Source: CAIQPV01 sp963719855 | GTDB lineage: Bacteria > Pseudomonadota > Gammaproteobacteria > Burkholderiales > Gallionellaceae | Assembly: GCA_963719855.1 (NCBI GenBank) | Contig: CAVRDK010000004.1 | Coordinates: forward strand, 1,116,001-1,180,000 | Direction of reading: 5' to 3' | Length of the DNA: 64,000 bases | Translations under genes and position numbers: made by a program | In this document: positions 16,508-23,774 of the stretch, piece after piece | Layout of the letters: each line of letters opens with the position of its first letter | Position numbering within the stretch: the first letter of the stretch is position 1 | The notes under the pieces: generated by a model | Databases searched by the model: none | What the model saw: only the letters and a program-made list of their open reading frames with translations | Told to the model about the DNA's origin: nothing

Positions 16508-17110
16508 TCAATCCAAACCGGAAATATCCTTGTATGGAATGAAAATTCCGCAGCCAAAATGACGGCTGCCGCCCAACCCCGCGCGCTGTACTTGCAATGA
16601 TTCGTGCGGTTTGAGGTTGTGCAATACCAGGCTGTATCCGCTCATCGATTTCCCTGCACCCGTTACTGTATGGTACTTACCGCAGATCCACTTGCATGTA
16701 ATACCCATTTCTTGCAACCGTGCGGCCACACCGGCGAGGAATATCTCTTCGTCCTCCCCGCTTTCCACCTGATGCGCATGCAGTGTGGTGTACGGTTGCA
16801 AGGGGCGCTCCGTAAAAGCCCCCACCTGCAACACGCTGGGGCCGATATTGAGTTCCTGCCCCGACAGTGCACCGGCGTGCGCCGCCAGTTCCGCAGGTAG
16901 ACGCAACACAAGCTTGGCGCGCTGCGCCAGTAACATTCCCTCCCCGTTTGCCGAACCACGCAGCGGAAGAATTCCCGCCAATTCCTCGGCATCCAGCCAG
17001 GGCAGAATACGCACGATCTCATTCCACAGTGCGAATGAATAGCCCTCCGGGACGAAGCTACCCTTGAGGTTGAACGCCAAGTCGATCATGTCTGAAATTC
17101 TATTTTCCAT
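16508..17110 (-). CDS. Cas6/Cmx6-like RAMP protein in the dsr accessory operon
   Basis: A 200-residue protein that resembles the Cas6/Cmx6 (MYXAN-type) CRISPR endoribonuclease family. It begins IDLAFNLKGSFVPEGYSF, then ILPLRGS and KLVLRLPAELAA, and closes with the Gly-rich loop LQVQRAGLGGSRHFGCG then IFIPYK, the hallmark of Cas6/RAMP proteins. No type I cas genes are nearby, and the window's own CRISPR locus is type II, which does not use Cas6. It overlaps the 72-residue gene upstream. It may be an RNA-binding or RNA-cleaving protein recruited to sulfur metabolism; no catalytic His can be assigned by eye. ATG 17092 is an alternative start. Confidence 0.7.
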   Translation of the reverse strand: MENRISDMIDLAFNLKGSFVPEGYSFALWNEIVRILPWLDAEELAGILPLRGSANGEGMLLAQRAKLVLRLPAELAAHAGALSGQELNIGPSVLQVGAFTERPLQPYTTLHAHQVESGEDEEIFLAGVAARLQEMGITCKWICGKYHTVTGAGKSMSGYSLVLHNLKPHESLQVQRAGLGGSRHFGCGIFIPYKDISGLD

Positions 17111-17318
17111 CCGGTTGCGTCTCGGCCCAACGCCGCATAACATCGCTCCACTGCAGCGCCGTGGCGGGGTCAATGTCGAAAATGGTAAAGCGTTTTCCTT
17201 CGCGTATGCGTATGCGCAACAAGCTCATGCCTCCCTCGACATGATCAATCTGCTGTAACTCGATTTCCTGATTTCCAAGCGGTACCCTGAACTTTTCCAG
17301 CGACGTAGTTTGCGCCAT
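17100..17318 (-). CDS. Small uncharacterised protein, first gene of the dsr accessory operon
   Basis: A 72-residue protein, GGAGG ribosome-binding site 9 bases before ATG 17318. The sequence looks like a compact beta-rich domain followed by a helix: PLGNQEIELQQIDHV, LLRIRIREGKRFTIFDIDP, then ALQWSDVMRRWAE. I do not recognise a named family. It overlaps the Cas6-like gene by 11 bases and heads the minus-strand operon that diverges from dsrA. Confidence 0.7.
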   Translation of the reverse strand: MAQTTSLEKFRVPLGNQEIELQQIDHVEGGMSLLRIRIREGKRFTIFDIDPATALQWSDVMRRWAETQPDGK

Positions 17319-17558
17319 TTTTCCTCCATTTTCTCAGGTGATATTGAGCGCAATGTAAGGCATCTGCGTCTATAGCCAGTAAAGGGGGATTAACTATAAC
17401 ACTTCAAGTTGTCTCACCCCCCCCCATTCGGGTTATTTCACATATTCGTAAGATGCGTCAACATGCGCGTCGAATTAGGATTTGCTGAATTGCTCGCGAA
17501 GCCGTTGCCAGTCCAGCAAAACTCGTAGTTGGAATGAAATAAAACGAAAGGAAGATTC
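17319..17558. promoter_or_regulatory. Divergent promoter region of dsr and the accessory operon, with a C9 tract
   Basis: These 240 bases separate the two divergent operons and must hold both promoters. A run of nine C (17417-17425) lies near the middle. No firm -35/-10 pair or repressor palindrome is recognisable. dsrA has an AGGAAG ribosome-binding site at the right end. Confidence 0.6.
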
Positions 17559-18854
17559 ATGGCTAAGAAGCTGCATGATACACCGAATCTGGATCAACTG
17601 GAGAGCGGCCCTTGGCCCAGCTTTATCACAGGCATCAAGAGGCTGGCTAAGAACAACGACATGGCGGTTGACCTGCTGGGGCAGTTGGAAACCTCTTACA
17701 AAACCAAAAAAGGTTATTGGAAGGGCGGCACGGTCGGTGTCATCGGTTATGGCGGCGGCGTAATTCCGCGCTTCACCGAGTTGAAGAATGAAAAAGGTGA
17801 AGCGGTCTACAAGGATGCAGCCGAGTTCCACACTATTCGCATCATGCCTGCAGCCGGTATGCACTACGATACCGACACGCTGCGCAAATTTTGCGATATA
17901 TGGGAAAAACACGGTTCCGGGTTGATGGCCTTCCACGGGCAGTCCGGCGACATCATGTTCCAAGGTACGACCACAGAAAACGTGCAGAAGGCATTTGACG
18001 AATTCAACGAAATGGGCTTCGATATGGGTGGTGCCGGTCCGTCTGTGCGCACTTCCATGTCCTGCGTCGGCGCAGCTCGTTGCGAGCAGTCATGCTACGA
18101 CGAGGCGAAGGCGCTTCGCACGGTAGTCAATACTTTTCTTGACGACATGCACCGCCCTTCACTGCCTTACAAGTTCAAGTTCAAGTTCTCCGGCTGCCCG
18201 AACGACTGCATGAATTCGATTCAGCGTTCCGACATGGCAGTGATAGGTACTTGGCGCGACAATATCCGCACCGATGAGCCGCTGGCGAAAAAGTGGTTCG
18301 CCAAGCACGGCATGGACGAACTGGTGAACGATATAGTGGCGCGCTGCCCGACCAAGACCTTCCGGCTTCTGGAAATTGGCAAGATCAAGGGTGGCGAGCA
18401 CATCTCCAGCGTGAAGGTTAATGATACCCATGCAATCGAGATAGACAACCGCGATTGCGTGCGCTGCATGCACTGCATCAACGTGATGACCGGCGCATTG
18501 GCTGCGGGCAAGGATAAGGGCGCGACCATTCTGGTGGGAGGTAAGAGCCACCTGAAGATCGGCGGTCTGTTTGGTACCGTGATCGTTCCGTTTATGAAGC
18601 TGGCGAGTGATGAGGATTTCGAGAAGCTGGTTGATTTCACACAGCGCACAATCGATTTCTTTGCAGAAAACGCGTTGGAACACGAGCGCACTGGCGAGAT
18701 GATCGAGCGTATCGGTCTGTCCAACTTCCTTGAGGGGATGGAGATCGACGTGGATCCGGCGATGGTCAACTCGCCACGCATGAACCCATACGTCCGTACC
18801 GATGGATGGGACGAGGAAGTCGCCAAGATCAACGCCAATAAACAAGCTGCTTGA
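17559..18854 (+). CDS. dsrA: Reverse dissimilatory sulfite reductase subunit alpha
   Basis: A 431-residue DsrA of normal length. With DsrB it forms the cytoplasmic sirohaem enzyme that, in this oxidative type, turns DsrC-bound sulfur into sulfite. The sirohaem/4Fe-4S ligands are in SCVGAARCEQSC (C-x5-C) near residue 170 and GCPNDC (C-x3-C) near residue 211. A ferredoxin-type motif CVRCMHC sits near residue 300. It is the first gene of the dsrABEFHCMKLJOPN cluster. The presence of DsrEFH and DsrL marks the oxidising version. Confidence 0.98.
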   Translation: MAKKLHDTPNLDQLESGPWPSFITGIKRLAKNNDMAVDLLGQLETSYKTKKGYWKGGTVGVIGYGGGVIPRFTELKNEKGEAVYKDAAEFHTIRIMPAAGMHYDTDTLRKFCDIWEKHGSGLMAFHGQSGDIMFQGTTTENVQKAFDEFNEMGFDMGGAGPSVRTSMSCVGAARCEQSCYDEAKALRTVVNTFLDDMHRPSLPYKFKFKFSGCPNDCMNSIQRSDMAVIGTWRDNIRTDEPLAKKWFAKHGMDELVNDIVARCPTKTFRLLEIGKIKGGEHISSVKVNDTHAIEIDNRDCVRCMHCINVMTGALAAGKDKGATILVGGKSHLKIGGLFGTVIVPFMKLASDEDFEKLVDFTQRTIDFFAENALEHERTGEMIERIGLSNFLEGMEIDVDPAMVNSPRMNPYVRTDGWDEEVAKINANKQAA

Positions 18855-18866
18855 GGAGAATAAATT

Positions 18867-19943
18867 ATGGCTCAACCACAAATTCGCCGTGCAATCGAGT
18901 GTGGCGTTCCCGATCACGTACAATACCTGCACCCGTTGCTAGCGAAGAACTACGGCGACTGGAAATATCATGACCGTCCGCGCCCCGGCGTGCTGCATCA
19001 CGTTGCGCACGGCGGAGACGAGGTATGGACGGTTCGCGCCGGCACACAGCGGCAAATGGATCTTTACACTGTCCGCAAACTGTGCGAGATCGCCGACAAG
19101 TTCGCCGAGAGCCGTGTTCGTTTTACTATTCGCTCCAACATTGAATTCATGGTGTCGAGCGAAGCCAAGGTTGCACCATTGATCGCAGAACTTCAGAAGA
19201 ACGGTTTCCCGGTCGGTGGCACCGGCAATTCGATATCGATGATCTCGCACACCCAAGGCTGGTTGCACTGCGACATTCCGGGCACCGACGCATCCGGTGT
19301 CGTGAAGTCTCTGATGGATGAATTGCACGAAGAATTCATACGCGAAGAGATGCCGAACCGCGTGCATATTACGACTTCCTGCTGCGAAATAAATTGCGGT
19401 GGTCAAGCCGACCTCGCTATTATCGTGCAACACACCAAGCCGCCCAAGATCAACCACGACCTCGTCGCCAACGTGTGCGAACGTCCGACTGTTGTAGCGC
19501 GCTGCCCGGTGGCGGCGATTCGTCCGGCCATGGTGAACGGCAAACCCTCGCTGGAAATAGACGAAGCCAAGTGCATGTGCTGCGGTGCCTGCTATCCGCC
19601 CTGCCCTCCGATGCAGATCAACGATCCAGAATACTCCAAGCTGGCGATATGGGTTGGCGGCAAGAACGCAAACGCGCGCGGCAAGCCAACCTTCATGAAG
19701 ATGGTTGCATCCGGGTTGCCCAACAACCCGCCGCGCTGGACCGAAGTCGCTACGGTAGTAAAGAAAATCCTGCACACCTACAAGGAAGATGCGCGTGCGT
19801 GGGAGCGTATGGCCGACTGGATCGACCGCATCGGCTGGCCGAGCTTTTTCGAGAAGACCGGATTACCCTTTACCAAGTATCTGATCGACGACTGGAGAGG
19901 TTCTCGCGCCAACCTTAACGCTTCGACGCATATCCGTTTCTGA
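18867..19943 (+). CDS. dsrB: Reverse dissimilatory sulfite reductase subunit beta
   Basis: A 358-residue DsrB, partner of DsrA in the alpha2-beta2 enzyme. Cluster-binding cysteines appear in TTSCCEINCGG near residue 172 and in the ferredoxin segment CMCCGACYPPCPP near residue 237. It begins 12 bases after dsrA with a GGAG ribosome-binding site and is surely co-transcribed. Confidence 0.98.
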   Translation: MAQPQIRRAIECGVPDHVQYLHPLLAKNYGDWKYHDRPRPGVLHHVAHGGDEVWTVRAGTQRQMDLYTVRKLCEIADKFAESRVRFTIRSNIEFMVSSEAKVAPLIAELQKNGFPVGGTGNSISMISHTQGWLHCDIPGTDASGVVKSLMDELHEEFIREEMPNRVHITTSCCEINCGGQADLAIIVQHTKPPKINHDLVANVCERPTVVARCPVAAIRPAMVNGKPSLEIDEAKCMCCGACYPPCPPMQINDPEYSKLAIWVGGKNANARGKPTFMKMVASGLPNNPPRWTEVATVVKKILHTYKEDARAWERMADWIDRIGWPSFFEKTGLPFTKYLIDDWRGSRANLNASTHIRF

Positions 19944-19956
19944 TCAGAGGGACATA

Positions 19957-20316
19957 ATGAAATTCGGCATAGTCATCAACGAAGGTCCTTACCAGCATCA
20001 GGCAAGCGATTCCGCTTACCTGTTCTGCAAGGCTGCGCTGGAAAAAGGGCATGAGATTTTTCGCGTGTTCTTCTATCACGACGGCGTGAACAACGCTACC
20101 CGCCTGACCGAACCGCCGCAGGATGATCGCAATATCGTGGCACGCTGGAGCAAGCTGGGAGAAGAGTATAAGTTAGACTTGGTGGTATGCGTAGCGGCAG
20201 CGTTGCGCCGTGGCATCAGGGACGAGAACCTGGCGACTGGGTTTCGCATCTCCGGCTTGGGACAAATGGTCGAAGCCGGCATTCAGGCTGACCGCTTAAT
20301 CACTTTCGGCGATTAG
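19957..20316 (+). CDS. dsrE: Sulfur relay protein DsrE
   Basis: A 119-residue DsrE. With DsrF and DsrH it forms the hexameric sulfur-transfer complex that moves sulfur from TusA to DsrC. The active cysteine is at position 78 (LDLVVCVAAALRRG), matching the catalytic Cys78 known for Allochromatium DsrE. DsrE is a marker for the sulfur-oxidising type of dsr cluster. Confidence 0.97.
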   Translation: MKFGIVINEGPYQHQASDSAYLFCKAALEKGHEIFRVFFYHDGVNNATRLTEPPQDDRNIVARWSKLGEEYKLDLVVCVAAALRRGIRDENLATGFRISGLGQMVEAGIQADRLITFGD

Positions 20317-20324
20317 GAGAGATC

Positions 20325-20690
20325 ATGAGTGATATCAAAAAATTCATGTTCGTCAACCGCAAGGCTCCCTACGGCACGATCTACGCGCTTGAGTCACTGG
20401 AAGTAGTGCTAATCTCCGCTGCCTTCGATCAGGACGTATCGCTGGTCTTTCTCGACGATGGTGTTTACCAGTTGAAAAAGGGGCAGCAAACCAAGGGCAT
20501 TGAGACAAAGAACTTCTCCCCAACTTATCGCGCTCTGGATGGCTACGACGTCGAGAAACTGTATGTGGAGAAAGAATCGCTCGAAGCCCGTGGCTTGAGC
20601 GAAGCGGATCTGTTGGTTGACGTCATTGTTATGGGCCGCAAAGAAATTGGCGAACTGATGGATCAACAAGACGTAGTTTTGAGCTTTTAA
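20325..20690 (+). CDS. dsrF: Sulfur relay protein DsrF
   Basis: A 121-residue DsrF/TusC-type subunit of the DsrEFH complex, a little shorter than typical. The start KKFMFVNRKAPYGTIYA and the segment LSLVFLDDGVYQLKKGQ (here VSLVFLDDG) are family-like. It contains no cysteine, so its role in the complex is probably structural. It starts 8 bases after dsrE with GGAGAG upstream. Confidence 0.95.
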   Translation: MSDIKKFMFVNRKAPYGTIYALESLEVVLISAAFDQDVSLVFLDDGVYQLKKGQQTKGIETKNFSPTYRALDGYDVEKLYVEKESLEARGLSEADLLVDVIVMGRKEIGELMDQQDVVLSF

Positions 20691-20704
20691 GAGGGAAGCC
20701 AGAG

Positions 20705-21001
20705 ATGCTGCATATTATCAATAAATCCCCCCTGTCCAATGGCGCTCTAGATTCTTGCTTGCGCGTTGCGGAATCGGGCGTCATCCTGCTGATCGAGGAT
20801 GCTGTTTATGCCGCAGCCAAGGGCAGTGCCATCGAAGGTAAGATACGCGAGGCCATGGGACATTTCAAGATTCATGTCCTGCTACCCGATCTTGAAGCGC
20901 GCGGCCTTGCCGACCGTATCATCGAAGGAGTTGCGACAGTGGACTACGGCGGCTTCGTCGAACTTGTCGCCAGCAACAAAAATTGCCAGTCATGGCTTTA
21001 A
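20705..21001 (+). CDS. dsrH: Sulfur relay protein DsrH
   Basis: A 98-residue DsrH/TusB-type protein, third subunit of DsrEFH. The conserved cysteine is at residue 18 (LDSCLR), and LLIEDAVYAA follows as in the family. It ends in NCQSWL. It starts 14 bases after dsrF. Confidence 0.96.
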   Translation: MLHIINKSPLSNGALDSCLRVAESGVILLIEDAVYAAAKGSAIEGKIREAMGHFKIHVLLPDLEARGLADRIIEGVATVDYGGFVELVASNKNCQSWL

Positions 21002-21099
21002 CGTAAGTTGGGTTGAACCTTACCAAGTCTGGTGCAGCCCGAGATAGCTTGTAATCCGGATTGCCCGGTCTAACTTTGTAAATATATAGGAGAGAAAGT

Positions 21100-21435
21100 A
21101 TGTCTAGCATTGAAGTAGGTGGAAAATCATACGAAACAGACGAAGAAGGTTATCTGATCAATCTCGCAGATTGGAATACAGATGTTGGCACCTACATCGC
21201 GCAAGTTGAGAATGTGGCCATGACCGACAATCATTGGGAAGTCGTCAATTACCTGCGCGAATACTACGATGAATACCAGATCGCCCCGGCTGTACGTGTG
21301 TTGACCAAGGCTATCGGCAAGAAGTTTGGTGCAGAAAAGGGAACCAGCCAGTATCTCTATGACCTGTTCCCCTACGGCCCAGCCAAGCAGGCATGCAAAA
21401 TTGCGGGTCTGCCCAAGCCGACAGGTTGCGTTTAA
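21100..21435 (+). CDS. dsrC: Sulfur carrier DsrC, catalytic form
   Basis: A 111-residue DsrC with both redox cysteines in the C-terminal arm: Cys99 and the penultimate Cys110 (ACKIAGLPKPTGCV, C-x10-C). It is the co-substrate of DsrAB and the electron/sulfur link to the DsrMKJOP complex. It has a strong AGGAGAG ribosome-binding site and a 98-base gap before it, which could hold an extra promoter. Contrast with the cysteine-free paralogue at 16131. Confidence 0.98.
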   Translation: MSSIEVGGKSYETDEEGYLINLADWNTDVGTYIAQVENVAMTDNHWEVVNYLREYYDEYQIAPAVRVLTKAIGKKFGAEKGTSQYLYDLFPYGPAKQACKIAGLPKPTGCV

Positions 21436-21502
21436 TTCAGGAAATAGATGCCGGAGAAGTGGGCTTTATCCCTTGATTCTGCTTTCTTACGACTGACACA
21501 AC

Positions 21503-22228
21503 ATGCCAATGAGCACTCTCATCGCAATGCTGTTTTACTTCGCGTTCCTGGCGTTTGCGCTGGGACTCGTGTACAGGATTTATGGCTACGCACTCACCCC
21601 GTCGCCACTCCTGATCCCGACCACACCGGCGCCGATCACCACTGGCGGCGTGGTGTTGCGCATGTTGCGCGAAGTCACGCTGTTTGAAAGTCTGTTCAAG
21701 AGCAATTTGTGGATATGGGCTGCGAGCTTGGTGTTTCATGGCAGCTTGGCATTGGCTTTGATCCGTCATCTGCGGTACTTCACCGAACCGGTCTGGTGGT
21801 GGGTCGAACTGGCACAACCCTTCGGCATGTATGCGGGGCTGACCATGGCGCTGGGTTTGGCCGGGTTGTGGGTGCGACGAATCTTTGTCGAGCGCATCCG
21901 TTATATCTCTACACCCTCGGATCACCTGATGCTGGTGCTGTTGCTCTTGATTGCCGTTTCCGGTCTTTGGATGAGATTCATCTCGCACACAGACATCATT
22001 GGGGTCAAGAGTTTCTTTATAGGCATGATGCGCTTTGACTTGCAGCCGTTGCCTGCCGATGGCGTGCTTTATGTACACCTCCTTATGGTTGCTACGCTAC
22101 TGCTGATTTTTCCGTTCAGCAAACTGTTGCATGCGCCGGGCGTGTTTTTCTCGCCCTCCCGCAATCAAGCCGACAATCCGCGCGAAAAGCGCCACCTTGC
22201 TGCTTGGGCGGCGGAGCTGGAGAAATAA
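21503..22228 (+). CDS. dsrM: DsrM, membrane cytochrome b subunit
   Basis: A 241-residue integral membrane protein of the NarI-like family with about five or six hydrophobic helices. Likely haem b histidines occur in the helix regions (FHGSLALALIRH, YVHLLMVATLL). It is the quinone-reactive partner of DsrK in the DsrMKJOP complex. It begins at ATG 21503 or ATG 21509; no strong ribosome-binding site is visible. dsrK starts at the next base after its stop. Confidence 0.95.
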   Translation: MPMSTLIAMLFYFAFLAFALGLVYRIYGYALTPSPLLIPTTPAPITTGGVVLRMLREVTLFESLFKSNLWIWAASLVFHGSLALALIRHLRYFTEPVWWWVELAQPFGMYAGLTMALGLAGLWVRRIFVERIRYISTPSDHLMLVLLLLIAVSGLWMRFISHTDIIGVKSFFIGMMRFDLQPLPADGVLYVHLLMVATLLLIFPFSKLLHAPGVFFSPSRNQADNPREKRHLAAWAAELEK

Positions 22229-23764
22229 ATGGCTGCTGAGATTACCGCTCCCGCATACCGAATCATCCCCATCATCCCCGCATTGAAACCGGGAGCGATG
22301 GAAGGATCGATGCCATACGTCGCCAGCGATAAAATCCAGGAGGCCATCGGCTTCCCCGGCAAGCTGGCCGATAACTGGCAGGAAACCCATGATGCAGTCA
22401 TCGCCAAGATGGGTGAGTTGCTCACTAAATATCGCTCGCTCAAGGTATATCTGGATGCCTGTGTGCATTGCGGCGCCTGTTCGGACAAATGCCACTACTT
22501 CATCGGTACGCAAGATCCGAAGAACATGCCGGTGGCGCGCCAGGACTTGATGCGCAGCATCTACCGTCGTTATTTCACCTTGCCCGGCAAGCTGTTTCCC
22601 AAACTGGTCGGCGCGCGCGACCTGACGCGCGAAGTGCTGGACGAATGGTTTAACTATTACCACCAATGCTCGGAATGTCGCCGCTGTTCGGTGTTTTGCC
22701 CTTATGGCATCGACACCGCCGAGATCACCATGGCAGCACGCGAAATTCTTGACTCGGTGGGTTACGGCCAGAAATATTCCAACGAGATCATCGGTAAGGT
22801 GCACAGGATCGGCAATAACCTCGGTTTGCCTGGACCTGCGCTGGAGAACACCCTCGAAGGGCTTGAGGAAGATGTCAAGGAAGATACCGGCATAGACGTG
22901 CGTTTCCCGCTGGACGTGAAGGGTGCGGAAGTGCTACTCATCACCCCATCCGCTGACTTCTTTGCCGAGCCGCACATAGACAGTCTGATTGGCTACGCCA
23001 AGGTATTCCATGCCGCAGGCGTGAGCTGGACATTCTCCTCGAAAGCCTCCGAAGCTGGCAACTTCGGCATGTTTATCGGTAACTACGAGCAACTGCGCAA
23101 AATTGCTCTGCGCGTACGTGAAGCAGCTCTGGAACTGGGCGTCAAGCGCATCGTCGTGGGTGAGTGCGGCCATGCTTGGCGTGTCGCCTACAGCTTTTGG
23201 AATACCTTGGTCGGAGTGGGTGCAGGAGCAAATGACCCCTACGCCATTCAGCTGCAAAATCAGCTCGATCACCGCTACAAGCAGCCGATGCACATTTGCG
23301 AATTTACTTGGGACATGATCGAGCGCGGCGGACTGTCGTTCGACAAGGAAGCAAACGACAAACATATCATAACTTTCCATGACTCGTGCAACGTTGCGCG
23401 TGCTTCACGCATGGGCGACATTGCGGGTGGACAATTCGAAATCCCGCGCAACATCATCAAGGCGGTGGCCAACAACTACGTCGAAATGCGCGATGGCACC
23501 ACCCGCGAGAAGACATTCTGTTGCGGTGGCGGAGGTGGTCTGCTCACCGACGAATTGCTCGACCTGCGGGTCAAGGGCGCGTTACCGCGTATGGAGGAGT
23601 TGCAACGTGTAGCAGACTCACACGGGGTGAATTTCATGGCAACTATCTGCGCCATCTGCAAGGCGCAGTTCACCAAAGTTCTGCCCGTATATGGCTTCGA
23701 CCGGCGCGTGGTCGGCGGGGTGCATCAACTGGTAAGCAATGCAATCAAGTTAGGCGACAAATAG
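22229..23764 (+). CDS. dsrK: DsrK, HdrD-like iron-sulfur subunit
   Basis: A 511-residue cytoplasmic subunit related to heterodisulfide reductase HdrD. Two 4Fe-4S motifs are present, CVHCGACSDKC near residue 76 and CSECRRCSVFCP near residue 149. The CCG-type catalytic cluster motif appears as TFCCGGGGGLLTDE near residue 430. DsrK is thought to exchange electrons and thiols with DsrC. The gene abuts dsrM. Confidence 0.97.
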   Translation: MAAEITAPAYRIIPIIPALKPGAMEGSMPYVASDKIQEAIGFPGKLADNWQETHDAVIAKMGELLTKYRSLKVYLDACVHCGACSDKCHYFIGTQDPKNMPVARQDLMRSIYRRYFTLPGKLFPKLVGARDLTREVLDEWFNYYHQCSECRRCSVFCPYGIDTAEITMAAREILDSVGYGQKYSNEIIGKVHRIGNNLGLPGPALENTLEGLEEDVKEDTGIDVRFPLDVKGAEVLLITPSADFFAEPHIDSLIGYAKVFHAAGVSWTFSSKASEAGNFGMFIGNYEQLRKIALRVREAALELGVKRIVVGECGHAWRVAYSFWNTLVGVGAGANDPYAIQLQNQLDHRYKQPMHICEFTWDMIERGGLSFDKEANDKHIITFHDSCNVARASRMGDIAGGQFEIPRNIIKAVANNYVEMRDGTTREKTFCCGGGGGLLTDELLDLRVKGALPRMEELQRVADSHGVNFMATICAICKAQFTKVLPVYGFDRRVVGGVHQLVSNAIKLGDK

Positions 23765-23774
23765 GAGACTGGCA

